64,000 nucleotides of DNA from Colwellia sp. PAMC 21821 (GTDB lineage Bacteria > Pseudomonadota > Gammaproteobacteria > Enterobacterales > Alteromonadaceae), in contig NZ_CP014943.1 in the NCBI RefSeq assembly GCF_002077175.1, positions 186,001 through 250,000 of the forward strand, written 5' to 3'. A program made the position numbers and the translations under genes. Of the stretch, positions 36,708 to 45,772 are shown piece after piece. The first letter of the stretch is position 1; each line of letters starts with the position of its first letter. A model generated the notes under the pieces. It was not told the DNA's origin and made no database searches. It saw only the letters and a program-made list of their open reading frames with translations.

Positions 36708-38084
36708 GTGAAAAAACCTATGATAAAAGTCAAAAAAAATATCCCTATTATAATGAGTACTTTAGTGTGTTGTTACTTACAAATTGTAGCTACAGTAAAT
36801 GCCACTGAGGTTTCTTCAACAGCGCTATTATCAAAAACCACCACAGTTTTGGTACCTGAGCAATTGCAAAAAAACTTCCCCAAAGATGTGGTTGCTGAGC
36901 TCGCAGAAAAAGGCCAATTTAACGTTGGTGTAAAAACATTAGAAATTACTAACCCTGAGCAATTTGATCCCGCAACACAATCAAATAAAGATAGAAAGTT
37001 AACACTAGAAGTTTGGTATCCCACGGCTGTAAATGCTCAGCTTGTTAAAAAAACCAGTTACGAAAACGTAACACGCGGTGGTAAAAACTTCTCGATTCAA
37101 GCCGATGCTTTTCGCGACTCTCCTGTTTTAACCACTAATGAGGCTGAAAAGTTTCCATTAGTCGTTATTTCACATGGTTATACCGGCTATAGAACACTTA
37201 TGTATTATTTAGCAGAACATTTAGCCTCTCATGGATATATTGTTGCGGCTATTGATCATACTGACTCAACCAACGCGGAAATTGATATGATCAAGAACCC
37301 GTTCGCTGGTTTTTTTAGTACCTTACTTAATCGTTCTCGTGACCAACAATTTACCCTTAACTATTTAACAACAATGCCAAACTTTGCATCAAACGTTATC
37401 GATAGCAAAAAGGCTGGCTTAATTGGTTATTCAATGGGTGGATATGGCGCAATAAACACAGTTGGCGGTTGTTATAACTTTACCAACACAACAGCATCAA
37501 CTTTTACAGGCCTCAAAGACCCTGAGCAAGTAGAAAAAGTGAAGACATTACTCAATAGCTGTGCAGGCGGACAATACGAAAATAGTAAGGTAGACCCAAG
37601 ATGGCAAGCCGTTATTGCTATGGCGCCTTGGGGTGGTCAACACCAGTTATTTCAACAAGAAGCACTGTCAAAAATTAACACGCCAATACTTTATGTATCT
37701 GGAAATTTAGATGATATTTCTGATTACAGCGCTATTAAATCACTTTATGAACAAACCGGCAGTAAAAGTAAATACCTACTAACCTATCAAAATGCTCGAC
37801 ACAATATTGCTCCGCATCCAGCACCAACTGTCGCCAAAACAAGTGAATTAGACATAGGCCATTATTATGAGCCCGCTTGGGACAGCACAGTGTTAAATAA
37901 CAACAATAAACACTTTACACTCGCGATGATGGATTGTCATTTAAAGCAAAAATTAACTCAGTGTGCTTATTTAGATTTATCGCCTGATTCTAATCAAGTA
38001 ACCATTGATGGTAAAACGCCTGAACCTTGGTTGGGATTTGATCACCGTTATTCGGTTGGTATGGGCTGGCATAAAAGACCTTAA
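36708..38084 (+). CDS. Secreted alpha/beta hydrolase
   Basis: A 458-residue hydrolase with a signal peptide in the first 35 residues (IPIIMSTLVCCYLQIVATVNA). The fold is shown by FPLVVISHGYTGYRTLMYYLAEHLASHGY, the nucleophile elbow GYSMGGYG (Ser), and a late acid and His in YVSGNLDDISDY and NARHNIAPHP. It resembles dienelactone-hydrolase or PAF-acetylhydrolase-like esterases. The GTG start at 36708 is weakly supported; ATG 36720 is an alternative. It is after the gal operon but has no clear link to it. The stop codon is inside a CCTTAA hexamer repeat. Confidence 0.78.
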   Translation: MKKPMIKVKKNIPIIMSTLVCCYLQIVATVNATEVSSTALLSKTTTVLVPEQLQKNFPKDVVAELAEKGQFNVGVKTLEITNPEQFDPATQSNKDRKLTLEVWYPTAVNAQLVKKTSYENVTRGGKNFSIQADAFRDSPVLTTNEAEKFPLVVISHGYTGYRTLMYYLAEHLASHGYIVAAIDHTDSTNAEIDMIKNPFAGFFSTLLNRSRDQQFTLNYLTTMPNFASNVIDSKKAGLIGYSMGGYGAINTVGGCYNFTNTTASTFTGLKDPEQVEKVKTLLNSCAGGQYENSKVDPRWQAVIAMAPWGGQHQLFQQEALSKINTPILYVSGNLDDISDYSAIKSLYEQTGSKSKYLLTYQNARHNIAPHPAPTVAKTSELDIGHYYEPAWDSTVLNNNNKHFTLAMMDCHLKQKLTQCAYLDLSPDSNQVTIDGKTPEPWLGFDHRYSVGMGWHKRP

Positions 38085-38102
38085 CCTTAACCCTAACCTT
38101 AA
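38079..38102. repeat. Hexamer tandem repeat CCTTAA across the hydrolase stop codon
   Basis: Four copies, CCTTAA twice, CCCTAA, CCTTAA, run from 38079 to 38102. The first contains the stop codon of the hydrolase. The unit gives in-frame TAA codons, as with the glpK repeat. Confidence 0.8.
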
Positions 38103-38122
38103 ATACAAGGGTTAAATAAAAA

Positions 38123-38160
38123 ATACCAAGCAAGAATGTGATACACCTCTTGCTTGGTAT
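38123..38160 (-). terminator. Terminator for the glutaryl-CoA dehydrogenase gene
   Basis: A 13-bp perfect stem, ATACCAAGCAAGA (38123-38135) with its complement (38148-38160), and a 12-base loop. On the minus strand it is followed by a T-rich tract, so it terminates the minus-strand gene at 38208. It may also help stop plus-strand hydrolase transcripts. Confidence 0.85.
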
Positions 38161-38207
38161 CTGATCTTCATTATTTTGCCATTAATACATATTTCTATTT
38201 CATTGTA

Positions 38208-39389
38208 TTAGCAAAAAGCCTGATAACCTGTAATGGCACGACCCAATATTAGCGCGTGCACATCGTGTGTACCTTCATAGGTATTAACCGCTTCAAGATT
38301 CATCATATGGCGAATTACGCTAAATTCATCACTAATACCATTGCCACCATGCATATCACGCGCAACACGAGCAATATCAAGAGACTTGCCACAATTATTA
38401 CGCTTTAATAAGGAAATTAATTCAACCGGACATTGATCGGCATCCATTAAGCGACCCATTTGCAAACATCCCTGTAAACCAAGTGATATCTCAGTTTGCA
38501 TATCAGCAAGCTTCTTTTGAATCAGCTGATTTGAAGCCAAAGGACGTCCGAATTGCTGACGGTCTAAGGTATAGTTTCTTGCCGAGTTAAAGCAAAACTC
38601 TGCCGCGCCTAATGAGCCCCAAGCAATACCGTAGCGTGCTTTATTTAAACAACCAAAAGGTCCGGCTAAGCCGGTAATTTCTGGGAACATATTTTCAGCA
38701 GGTACAAAAACGTTATCCATCACAATTTCGCCCGTTATTGAGGCACGTAATGAAAATTTACCTTCAATTTTGGGGGCAGATAAACCTGCCATACCTTTTT
38801 CCAACACGAAGCCTCGAATTTTACGATCGAGCTTTGCCCACACCACAAAAACATCGGCAATAGGAGAATTTGTGATCCACATTTTATTGCCTGTTAAACA
38901 ATAGCCGCCGTCAACTTTTTTGGCATGTGTGGTCATTGAGGCAGGATCGCTACCCGAATTAGGCTCAGTCAAACCAAAACAACCGACCCATTCACCCGAA
39001 GCAAGCTTAGGTAAATACTTCATGCGTTGTTCTTCAGTGCCGTAAGCATATATTGGGTGCATTACCAGTGAAGATTGCACACTCATCGCGCTGCGGTAAC
39101 CACTGTCTACACGTTCTACTTCACGCGCAATTAAACCATAACTGACATAATTGACTTCACTGCCGCCATATTTAGCAGGCAAAGTAGCCCCCAATAAGCC
39201 TAATTGACCTAATTCACGCATAATTTCACGATCAAAATGCTCATGTCTATTGGCTTCAAGCACACGTGGCAGCAACTTTTCTTGGCAATAATCATGAGCA
39301 GAATCACGGATCATTCGTTCTTCTTCGGTAAGTTGGCTATCAAGAAACATCGGGTCTTGCCAATTAAATGGGGTTAATTTATGGTTCAT
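38208..39389 (-). CDS. gcdH: Glutaryl-CoA dehydrogenase
   Basis: FAD acyl-CoA dehydrogenase that oxidises and decarboxylates glutaryl-CoA to crotonyl-CoA in breakdown of lysine, tryptophan and some aromatic or dicarboxylic acids. The 393 residues match GcdH rather than other family members: [22 protein letters not shown] at the N-terminus, [34 protein letters not shown], and [20 protein letters not shown] with the catalytic base at Glu372. An AAGGGC ribosome site precedes the ATG. It is divergent from the TRAP genes, and their shared upstream region carries an IclR-like site (39574-39590). Confidence 0.92.
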   Translation of the reverse strand: MNHKLTPFNWQDPMFLDSQLTEEERMIRDSAHDYCQEKLLPRVLEANRHEHFDREIMRELGQLGLLGATLPAKYGGSEVNYVSYGLIAREVERVDSGYRSAMSVQSSLVMHPIYAYGTEEQRMKYLPKLASGEWVGCFGLTEPNSGSDPASMTTHAKKVDGGYCLTGNKMWITNSPIADVFVVWAKLDRKIRGFVLEKGMAGLSAPKIEGKFSLRASITGEIVMDNVFVPAENMFPEITGLAGPFGCLNKARYGIAWGSLGAAEFCFNSARNYTLDRQQFGRPLASNQLIQKKLADMQTEISLGLQGCLQMGRLMDADQCPVELISLLKRNNCGKSLDIARVARDMHGGNGISDEFSVIRHMMNLEAVNTYEGTHDVHALILGRAITGYQAFC

Positions 39390-39573
39390 ATTGTTGCCCT
39401 TTTTTAATACTGTTTTACAGTAATTTTTTAATTTATCACGTCACTCTATCTTCAAAACAAAAATAAAAACAATATATAGTTATTATATTTTTCATAACTT
39501 TTATTTATAGCTATTTTTATGCTTGCGGCGCCATGTTTGTTATTGTACAGTAATGAACTTTAGTGGCACTCAA

Positions 39574-39590
39574 GTTCCGCCAAGCGAAAC
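39574..39590. promoter_or_regulatory. IclR-type site 1, upstream of the TRAP operon
   Basis: GTTCC-GCCAAGC-GAAAC fits the dyad RTTCY-N7-GRWAY found at four other promoters in this half of the window. It ends 15 bases before the TRAP binding-protein start, where a bound protein would block initiation. The divergent gcdH start is 185 bases away. Confidence 0.6.
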
Positions 39591-39605
39591 ATAAGGTATT
39601 TTTTG

Positions 39606-40682
39606 ATGAGTCGAAAAATGAACATCATAAGTCAGTTTTTCAAAGTAGCTATATTAACAACCGCTGCTTTAAGTGTGGTACCTGCTTTAGCTGCAACAGT
39701 GCTTACCTATGGTGAACCTGGGCCAAATCGTGGCGCCCGTGCTAGTGCAACCAAATGGTTTGCACAGGAAGTTGAAAAACGCTCTGGTGGTGATTTAAAA
39801 ATTGATATTATGTGGGGTGGTGCTTTATTTAAAGCAAATGCCTCGCGACAATCTATCGCTGCAGGCGTAGTCGATATGGGCACTATTATTCCCGATTACT
39901 TTCCCAAGGAGATGGTGTCTTTTACGCTTACTAACTTACCTTTTGAAAATCTTGATCCTTGGGTTGGTTTAAAAACTAATTTTGAACATATGAAATCCTC
40001 TGAAGTTACCAGTAATTTAGCAGAGCAAAACCTATCCTTCGTCACTTCATACATGCTCTCCAACGTTATAGTGCTATGTAAAGGGAGCGCCGTTCGAACA
40101 CTTGAAGATATTAAAGGTAAAAAAATTCGTGGTGTTGGTACCTTCGGTAAAATATTTGGCGATTTGGGAGCGAATTTGGTCAGCATGAGCATTTATAAAG
40201 CTTATCAGGGATTAGGTAACGGCTTACTCGATTGCAGTCTTGGTTATATGAGCGCCACAATTGCCTTAAAGCAACATGAGGCGTCTGACAGCCTAACCAA
40301 GCTCAATTGGGGCACTTATACCGGATTAGGAATATTTATAAATAAAGATACGCTAACAAAATTAAGCCCCTCTCAGAGAAAGGTAATAGATGAAGTTGGC
40401 GCTGACTTTATCAATTACCTTGGTGAAAATATAATGCAAGCTGACAAAAGAGCAGAAGACTTATTGACGCAAGGGATTGACGGGCGCAAGTTGGAAATTA
40501 TTACTCTCTCCTCTTCAGATTCAGCTCAACTTTATGCAGCGAGCCAATATCATATTACGAAATGGGAAAAAGAAGCCAATGAAAGTGGCCTAGCCGGAAA
40601 AACCATGGTTGAAAACTACAAAGCAGCTCTTAAAAAATATAGCCAAAAACGAGATCAAAATGGCTACCCTTGGGCTCGATAA
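39606..40682 (+). CDS. TRAP transporter periplasmic substrate-binding protein (DctP family)
   Basis: Binds an organic acid in the periplasm for the TRAP permease. The protein has a signal peptide of about 30 residues (FFKVAILTTAALSVVPALA) and DctP features: YGEPGPNRGARASATKWFAQEVEKRSGG, LPFENLDPW and the IKGKKIRGVGTFG segment that usually contributes the carboxylate-binding Arg. ATG 39606 is chosen over the TTG three bases earlier. The permease genes follow directly. Substrate is unknown; the surrounding CoA genes suggest a carboxylic acid that is activated to a CoA thioester. Confidence 0.9.
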   Translation: MSRKMNIISQFFKVAILTTAALSVVPALAATVLTYGEPGPNRGARASATKWFAQEVEKRSGGDLKIDIMWGGALFKANASRQSIAAGVVDMGTIIPDYFPKEMVSFTLTNLPFENLDPWVGLKTNFEHMKSSEVTSNLAEQNLSFVTSYMLSNVIVLCKGSAVRTLEDIKGKKIRGVGTFGKIFGDLGANLVSMSIYKAYQGLGNGLLDCSLGYMSATIALKQHEASDSLTKLNWGTYTGLGIFINKDTLTKLSPSQRKVIDEVGADFINYLGENIMQADKRAEDLLTQGIDGRKLEIITLSSSDSAQLYAASQYHITKWEKEANESGLAGKTMVENYKAALKKYSQKRDQNGYPWAR

Positions 40683-40812
40683 CTTAAATACACCCGTTTC
40701 ATTAATGAGGTTTTCTACTTTTAAGGCATAAAAAAAGCCAATAGCGGCTTATTCTAACCGGTAGAAATGATCACAACGTTAGTAAAATTGGTATCACATA
40801 GAGTTTAATATT

Positions 40813-41343
40813 ATGTTGAAAAAAATGGAACAAGGGGCATTGATTGTAGCTGGCGTTTGCATTATCACGCTCGGCTTAATGATCACGCTAACAGTTGTTA
40901 CACGCAACCTTTTTGGATGGGGAGTAACTGACGATGTTGTTATCGTTCGAGAGCTCATGGTAGGAGCCGTTTTTCTGCCGCTAGCTTATGTCACCGCAGA
41001 TTACAGTCACATCACCATAGAATTCTTATTCAAACGTTTAGGTATGCACACCCGATTATGGATGCTTGCCATTGGCTCTCTTATCAGCCTATTAATATTG
41101 CTGCCAATTGCATTCGCTGCATGGCAAGGTTTTTTTCACGCAGCAAGCAGTGGCGCTTATTTTTTTAGTCAATTAGATCTGCCTGAGTGGCCTGGTAGGT
41201 TTGCCTTTTTTGCTGGGGCAGCACTATTTATTATACGTTTAACAATAATTTGCGTTGCTGATTTTCGAGCAGCACTCAGTGGTAATACTAAATATCTCGA
41301 GCAGCGTTCTGACCCTGCTTACGATACAATTGAAGAGGGTTAA
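40813..41343 (+). CDS. TRAP transporter small permease (DctQ family)
   Basis: A 176-residue inner-membrane protein with four hydrophobic segments (about 8-30, 45-65, 85-108 and 133-152) and the DctQ hallmark TRNLFGWGVTDDVVIVRELMVGAVFLPLAY. It pairs with the large permease gene that starts four bases after its stop. The 130-bp gap after the binding protein holds a short GCC/GGC hairpin that could lower expression of the permease relative to the more abundant binding protein. Confidence 0.9.
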   Translation: MLKKMEQGALIVAGVCIITLGLMITLTVVTRNLFGWGVTDDVVIVRELMVGAVFLPLAYVTADYSHITIEFLFKRLGMHTRLWMLAIGSLISLLILLPIAFAAWQGFFHAASSGAYFFSQLDLPEWPGRFAFFAGAALFIIRLTIICVADFRAALSGNTKYLEQRSDPAYDTIEEG

Positions 41344-41346
41344 TCT

Positions 41347-42687
41347 GTGGATCCATTGATGCTTGGGCTTGTCGGGTTTGCCTGTACGTTGCTTTTACTG
41401 ATGTTTCGTGTACCAATCGCCTTTAGTTTGGCTGGCGTATCATCGGTATTTATATTTTTATTTTTTGCTATGCGAAACGGTGGTTTTGACATTGACATAG
41501 CGGTGGCACCGGCACTGACTATGATCTCGTCTAACGCCTTCGATTTAGTGCATTCTTATGATCTAAGTATGATACCGCTATTCGTACTTTTAGGTCATAT
41601 TGCCTACCATACCGGTATCACTACTGATATTTACCATGCTGCACGGGTTTGGCTAAAACGCTTACCTGGCGGCGTGGCTATGGCATCTGTTTTTGGCTGT
41701 GGTGGCTTCTCCGCTATTACCGGTTCTAGCATCGCTTGTGCTTCAGCGATGGGTAAAATCTGTGTGCCTGAAATGCTACGCATGGGTTACGATAAGCGTC
41801 TAGCTACCTCAACTGTTGCGGTGGGTGGCACACTTGGTTCACTTATCCCACCTAGTGTTCTATTTATTGTTTACGGAATTTTTACTGAAATGTCCGTTAG
41901 CCGTCTGTTTTTGGCAGGTATTATCCCTGGCCTGCTCTCTCTAGTCGGTTTTTTAGTCGTTATATATATCTGGGTAAAGCGTAACCCAAGTGATGCACCG
42001 GCTGATACCACGTTACTTGTCAAAGGTGATCGCCGAAAGGCCGCTATAAGATGTTGGCCGGCTATGTTACTTTTTACTATTATTATTGGTGGCATTTATG
42101 GTGGTATATTTACGGCTACTGAGGCCGCTGCTATTAGTGCATTTTCGGTAATCATTATTGGCGCTTTACAGAAACGACTTAATTGGCAGCAATTTATTCA
42201 ATCCATTAAGGAAACTTGTACACAAACCACGACTATCTTCTTTATTGCCGCCGGTGCAAAGATTTTTGTTGGCTTTGTAGCGCTAACCGGTATGGCACCA
42301 GCATTGGTTGGTTTGATTGAGTCTGCTGACGTATCACTATGGGTATTACTGGTGATGATCGCTGGTGTATATTTCTTACTAGGTATGTTTCTTGATCCAT
42401 TAGGTATTATGGTACTTACCCTGCCTTTCTTAATTCCTATGGTAGAAGGTTATGGCTTAGACTTAATTTGGTTTGGTGTCGTCGTGATAAAGTTGCTTGA
42501 AATAAGCTTGATCACTCCGCCGGTAGGATTAAACGTTTTTGTTATCGCCAGTGTCACTAAACCTTCGGTAGCGGTATATGACATTTTTATGGGCGTTACA
42601 CGTTTTCTGGTCATGGATGTATTAGTACTTATTGCGATTATAGCGTTCCCGATACTGTCGCTGCTATTGCCTAACTTTATGATGTAG
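41347..42687 (+). CDS. TRAP transporter large permease (DctM family)
   Basis: A 446-residue sodium-coupled transport subunit with about 12 membrane segments. Recognisable DctM blocks are FRVPIAFSLAGVSSVF, SITGS-type AITGSSIACASAMG, GGTLGSLIPPSVLFIVYG, TATEAAAISAF and LLEISLITPPVGLNVFVI. The GTG start at 41347 has GAGGG upstream and lies four bases after dctQ, so the genes are translationally linked. Together with the preceding two genes it forms one TRAP system. Confidence 0.92.
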   Translation: MDPLMLGLVGFACTLLLLMFRVPIAFSLAGVSSVFIFLFFAMRNGGFDIDIAVAPALTMISSNAFDLVHSYDLSMIPLFVLLGHIAYHTGITTDIYHAARVWLKRLPGGVAMASVFGCGGFSAITGSSIACASAMGKICVPEMLRMGYDKRLATSTVAVGGTLGSLIPPSVLFIVYGIFTEMSVSRLFLAGIIPGLLSLVGFLVVIYIWVKRNPSDAPADTTLLVKGDRRKAAIRCWPAMLLFTIIIGGIYGGIFTATEAAAISAFSVIIIGALQKRLNWQQFIQSIKETCTQTTTIFFIAAGAKIFVGFVALTGMAPALVGLIESADVSLWVLLVMIAGVYFLLGMFLDPLGIMVLTLPFLIPMVEGYGLDLIWFGVVVIKLLEISLITPPVGLNVFVIASVTKPSVAVYDIFMGVTRFLVMDVLVLIAIIAFPILSLLLPNFMM

Positions 42688-42692
42688 TCTTG

Positions 42693-42734
42693 ATTGTTCG
42701 CGGTTGGGAAAGCATGTGCCCTATCGCGAACAAT
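42693..42734 (+). terminator. Long inverted repeat after the TRAP operon
   Basis: Perfect 10-bp arms ATTGTTCGCG (42693-42702) and CGCGAACAAT (42725-42734) with inner GGG/CCC pairing. It begins five bases after the dctM stop. It is probably an RNA hairpin that stops or protects the transcript. Confidence 0.5.
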
Positions 42735-42869
42735 AAAAACAGAACTTTAACTACCAAACTTTTTATTCACCTCCTCCTTCTCTAAAGCTAGTGCCAATTC
42801 AAAACCCAAATCAAAATCAAAATCAAAATCAATGAAACAAAATAAAATAAAATCATCTGCCAATTGCAA

Positions 42870-42900
42870 AAAAGGCCTTTGCAATAAACAAAGGCCTTTT
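42870..42900. terminator. Bidirectional terminator between dctM and the IclR gene
   Basis: A 12-bp stem, AAAAGGCCTTTG (42870-42881) with CAAAGGCCTTTT (42889-42900), and a 7-base loop. A-rich sequence before it gives a T-run on the minus strand, so it serves the IclR gene. The tract (TCAAAA)4 at about 42811-42834 just upstream is low complexity. Confidence 0.85.
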
Positions 42901-42934
42901 AACATCAGGTGAGATAGTAAACTAAGAAAAAGTA

Positions 42935-43735
42935 TTAAAAGCGAATTAACGTTGCTTCGATGTTACGCACCATACTTTTTAATTGTGGCGCGACTTCTCC
43001 ACTCAAAAACTCTTTCGACAACCTAAATGCTGGGCCACCGGCATTGAATACATAAATTTGCCCTTGAGTGAGCTTCAGCGGTACTGCAATGGCATTGGTA
43101 TCTCGTTCCCAATCGCCCCAAGAATGACAAAAACCAAATTCTTTGTAGCTTTCCAACGCTTGATCAACGCCAGCTTTAACAGTCTCAAATTTATCACCGA
43201 GTTTTTCTTTAAAATGTCTCATAAAGAATTCACGTTCTTCTTCTGACAATGCCACTAAATAAGCTCGGCCTGCTGCCGTAGTTGCCATCGGGATTTTATC
43301 GCCAATATCTTTTTTAAAGGTAACAATATCTTTGGGCGCGCAATGATCAACATAAATCATGTCAAGTCGATCTCTGTCTGCCAGGCCTATCGATGTTCCG
43401 GTTTCAATGGAAAGTTCTTTCATTTGAGGGTTGGCGACTTGACGAATGGCAAGATTTGACACAAATGCGTAACCCAAAGCCAATACACCAGCGCCAAGTT
43501 GGTACTTTTCTAAACGCTTTGAATAAGTCAGGTAGCCCAAATTTGTTAAGGTATAAGTTAACCTTGATATACTCGATTTAGGCAAACCTGTGCGTTGAGC
43601 TATCTCCTGATTACCAAGAAATCCATCTCCCGGGTTAAATGCCCGTAATATATCTAATCCTCTGGCAAGCGCTTCGACAAATTTACGATCGACTTCCCCA
43701 TTTGTATCTCTTGGCATACCCGTTGGTGTATTCAT
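42935..43735 (-). CDS. IclR-family transcriptional regulator
   Basis: A 266-residue regulator with an N-terminal winged helix (about 15-75; GNQEIAQRTGLPKSSISRLTYTLTNLGYL) and an IclR ligand domain (about 90-260; LADRDRLDMIYVDHC, PMATTAAGRAYLVALS and NAIAVPLK). Regulators of this family commonly control aromatic or organic-acid catabolism with acid or CoA effectors. It lies between the TRAP genes and the CoA-thioester genes. Five sites with IclR-type geometry occur at promoters around it, so I infer that it controls the region. A palindrome AAAACGTTTT lies 55 bases upstream of its start. Confidence 0.9.
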   Translation of the reverse strand: MNTPTGMPRDTNGEVDRKFVEALARGLDILRAFNPGDGFLGNQEIAQRTGLPKSSISRLTYTLTNLGYLTYSKRLEKYQLGAGVLALGYAFVSNLAIRQVANPQMKELSIETGTSIGLADRDRLDMIYVDHCAPKDIVTFKKDIGDKIPMATTAAGRAYLVALSEEEREFFMRHFKEKLGDKFETVKAGVDQALESYKEFGFCHSWGDWERDTNAIAVPLKLTQGQIYVFNAGGPAFRLSKEFLSGEVAPQLKSMVRNIEATLIRF

Positions 43736-44096
43736 TTTGAACTACTCAATTGTTTTGATAGTAGGCGTATTGACTTGTTTTAGCTGTCAAAACGTTTTCA
43801 ACTTATGGTAGTTATAATCTCATTATTTGCGCTAAAAATAAAGATTATAGATAGGTTTAAAGAGGCGGTTTATAGATTTTTAGCCGCAATTAAGCGCAGA
43901 ATAGCGTTAAAATATACTATTGCATTTATTTTGGTTTTTTTGTTTCAAATTTTTATGCCCTACAAATCAACAAAAACAATATTGTTGAACATTTCAAATT
44001 TCTTAAGCACGGTAAGTAAACAAAAAATAAATACAAAATTTGACGGACTATTTATAACAGTAGGCCTCGATAATTTCGTTGCTGCATGCTTTCAAT
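43736..44096. other. AT-rich region upstream of the IclR gene
   Basis: About 360 bases with no convincing gene. The palindrome AAAACGTTTT (43790-43799) and two TTGTTTT repeats near 43751 and 43777 lie in the presumed IclR promoter and could be autoregulatory. The rest is low-GC sequence; a 117-codon frame on the plus strand is judged to be chance. Confidence 0.4.
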
Positions 44097-44546
44097 TTAT
44101 TCAAATTGACGGTTTAATTCTTTTTCTAACAAAGATAATGCCGCGGTTGGCAGCTTAATCTTGCTTTGCATTTCATGGCTATATGAAACAATAATGCTTT
44201 CACTTTTAGCGGCAATTTTTTGATGTGTTTCGCTAAAGATAACTTGGCTTAAAGTGAGCCTATCGCTACTTATTTTCTCAACTTTGGTGGCAATAATCAG
44301 ATTATCGGGATAGGTCACCGGAAATTTAAACTTGCAATCGATATAGGCAACGACAAATCCTAACTTATCGCCCCCAAGGGCAGCTCTGATATTACTGTCA
44401 GTGAAAAATTGCACTCGACCTTCTTCACAGTAACGAAAGTAATTGCTGTTATTCACATGTCCTAACATATCAATATCTCCCCACCTTACAGGGTGTTTTA
44501 ATTGATAAGGATAGTGATGTAATTGATCTTTCAAAATATTCTCCAC
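44097..44546 (-). CDS. 4HBT-type acyl-CoA thioesterase
   Basis: Hotdog-fold thioesterase of 149 residues related to YbgC/FadM and 4-hydroxybenzoyl-CoA thioesterase. The catalytic-region motif VRWGDIDMLGHVNNSNYFRYCEEGR (about 20-44) has the key Asp. It would hydrolyse acyl-CoA intermediates and release CoA. The GTG at 44546 gives the longest frame, but GGAG six bases before the TTG codon at 44534 makes that start equally likely. It is the last gene of the minus-strand run that begins with the NMO-like gene. Confidence 0.85.
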   Translation of the reverse strand: MENILKDQLHHYPYQLKHPVRWGDIDMLGHVNNSNYFRYCEEGRVQFFTDSNIRAALGGDKLGFVVAYIDCKFKFPVTYPDNLIIATKVEKISSDRLTLSQVIFSETHQKIAAKSESIIVSYSHEMQSKIKLPTAALSLLEKELNRQFE

Positions 44547-44619
44547 TTCTAAGACTATAAGCTAACTGCGTGACGGTACCTAAACCACTCCAAACCACTT
44601 GATTTTTCTTAGTGTTAAG

Positions 44620-45018
44620 TTACTCTTTTCTATACCGAAAAACGCCTTGACCTGACGCAATAATATTATCAAAAGAGTCGTATACATCGGCAGCGCCATA
44701 ATAGATATTTCGGCCAGAAGCTGTAACTCTACCAATAGCATAAATTTTGTTTGATTGAGCTTGGCCTAAATAGTTTATATTTAACGATAAAGTTAACGCT
44801 TTTCTATAGTTAAGAGGATCGTCACTGTAGGCACCAGTCAGTGCAGTTGCTGCATCTAATAAAGCTGAAATAAACCCTCCATGTGGGATGCCTGAACGAT
44901 TTAAATGCTCAGGTTTAAGCTCAGCACTCATTTTAATATGATTTTCTCGCCATTCTTCAATCACAAAGCCCAAATGATCATTAAATGGCGGCATTTCTTT
45001 ATTTGCCCAAGGTTTCAT
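44620..45018 (-). CDS. PaaI-type hotdog thioesterase
   Basis: A 132-residue hotdog protein. The stretch LNRSGIPHGGFISALLDAATALTGAYS has the HGG-x-x-x-x-LLD signature of PaaI thioesterases, which remove CoA from aromatic or hydroxyacyl thioesters to relieve CoA trapping. It starts nine bases after the enoyl-CoA hydratase gene, so it is in the same operon. A second hotdog thioesterase follows 73 bp later. Substrate cannot be read from sequence. Confidence 0.85.
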   Translation of the reverse strand: MKPWANKEMPPFNDHLGFVIEEWRENHIKMSAELKPEHLNRSGIPHGGFISALLDAATALTGAYSDDPLNYRKALTLSLNINYLGQAQSNKIYAIGRVTASGRNIYYGAADVYDSFDNIIASGQGVFRYRKE

Positions 45019-45027
45019 TTTAGCCCC

Positions 45028-45762
45028 TTATTTTCTGTTTCTTACTGCTTGAGATTCTTCACTTTGAAGTAACTGTGCAAAAATCACTAACTCCTTGTTA
45101 ATAATATCGGTAAGTATTTTTTGCTGGGGTGCTTTAAGAAGTTTTTTAGTGGTACGTAAGGCATTTTGTGGTTTCAGCGCTAATGCTTTCGCTTTACTTA
45201 AAGCAAAGTCAAATACTTCGGTCTTGTCTATTTGCTGATTAACTATACCGATATTAATTGCCGTTTGGGTATTAAAAGCATCGCCTAACATTAATATTTC
45301 AGCCGCTTTTCGATGGCCGGCTAATTGAGGAATAAGCAAACTCGAACCGCCTTCGGGGCATACACCTAAATCGACGAAAGGCATTTTAAAATAAGTTTCT
45401 GATGCATACACAAAATCAAAATGTAGCAGCATGGTTGCGCCAATACCAACGGCAACACCCGATACGGCTCCAACTATCGGTTTAGGGTAATTATGTAGTT
45501 CATATAATAAAGTAGAAGCCGGCGAAGGTTTATTGACATCCCGATGATTAAAATCGTTTAAATCATTCCCTGCTGAAAACGCATCATCTGTACCGTGTAT
45601 AAGTACGACATTAATACTGTCATCAGAAACACTATCTTTAAGTGCTTTAGCCATAGCCACATACATTAAGCTAGTTAAAGCATTTTTTTTCTCTGGACGA
45701 TGAATACCTATGTGTAAAACACCACTATCTTTGTGTATTAATATATTTTCTTGAAATGTCAT
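45028..45762 (-). CDS. Enoyl-CoA hydratase/isomerase family protein
   Basis: Crotonase-fold protein of 244 residues. The oxyanion-hole segments are FSAGNDLNDF and AVSGVAVGIGATMLLHFDFVYA, and the region FKMPFVDLGVCPEGGSSLLIPQLAG holds the position of one catalytic acid. It lacks Glu at the first crotonase acid position (IGATML), as seen in many isomerases, so it could be a delta3-delta2 enoyl-CoA isomerase rather than a hydratase. It lies 10 bp after the NMO-like gene and 9 bp before the PaaI-type gene, in one operon. A ribosome site (AGGTAG) precedes the ATG. Confidence 0.85.
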   Translation of the reverse strand: MTFQENILIHKDSGVLHIGIHRPEKKNALTSLMYVAMAKALKDSVSDDSINVVLIHGTDDAFSAGNDLNDFNHRDVNKPSPASTLLYELHNYPKPIVGAVSGVAVGIGATMLLHFDFVYASETYFKMPFVDLGVCPEGGSSLLIPQLAGHRKAAEILMLGDAFNTQTAINIGIVNQQIDKTEVFDFALSKAKALALKPQNALRTTKKLLKAPQQKILTDIINKELVIFAQLLQSEESQAVRNRK

Positions 45763-45772
45763 TTTGTTCTAC

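Noticed and set aside
38079..38102. Telomere-like CCCTAA repeat
   Set aside because: Only one unit is CCCTAA and the tract is 24 bases inside a chromosomal gene region, so there is no support for a replicon end.
40735..40750. Terminator between the TRAP binding protein and dctQ
   Set aside because: The stem is only about five pairs and has no T-run on the plus strand, so it is at most a weak attenuator and was not listed.
43805..44158. A 117-codon plus-strand frame rich in Phe, Ile and Lys
   Set aside because: It lies in very AT-rich sequence, overlaps the thioesterase gene on the other strand, has no ribosome site and no recognisable motif.
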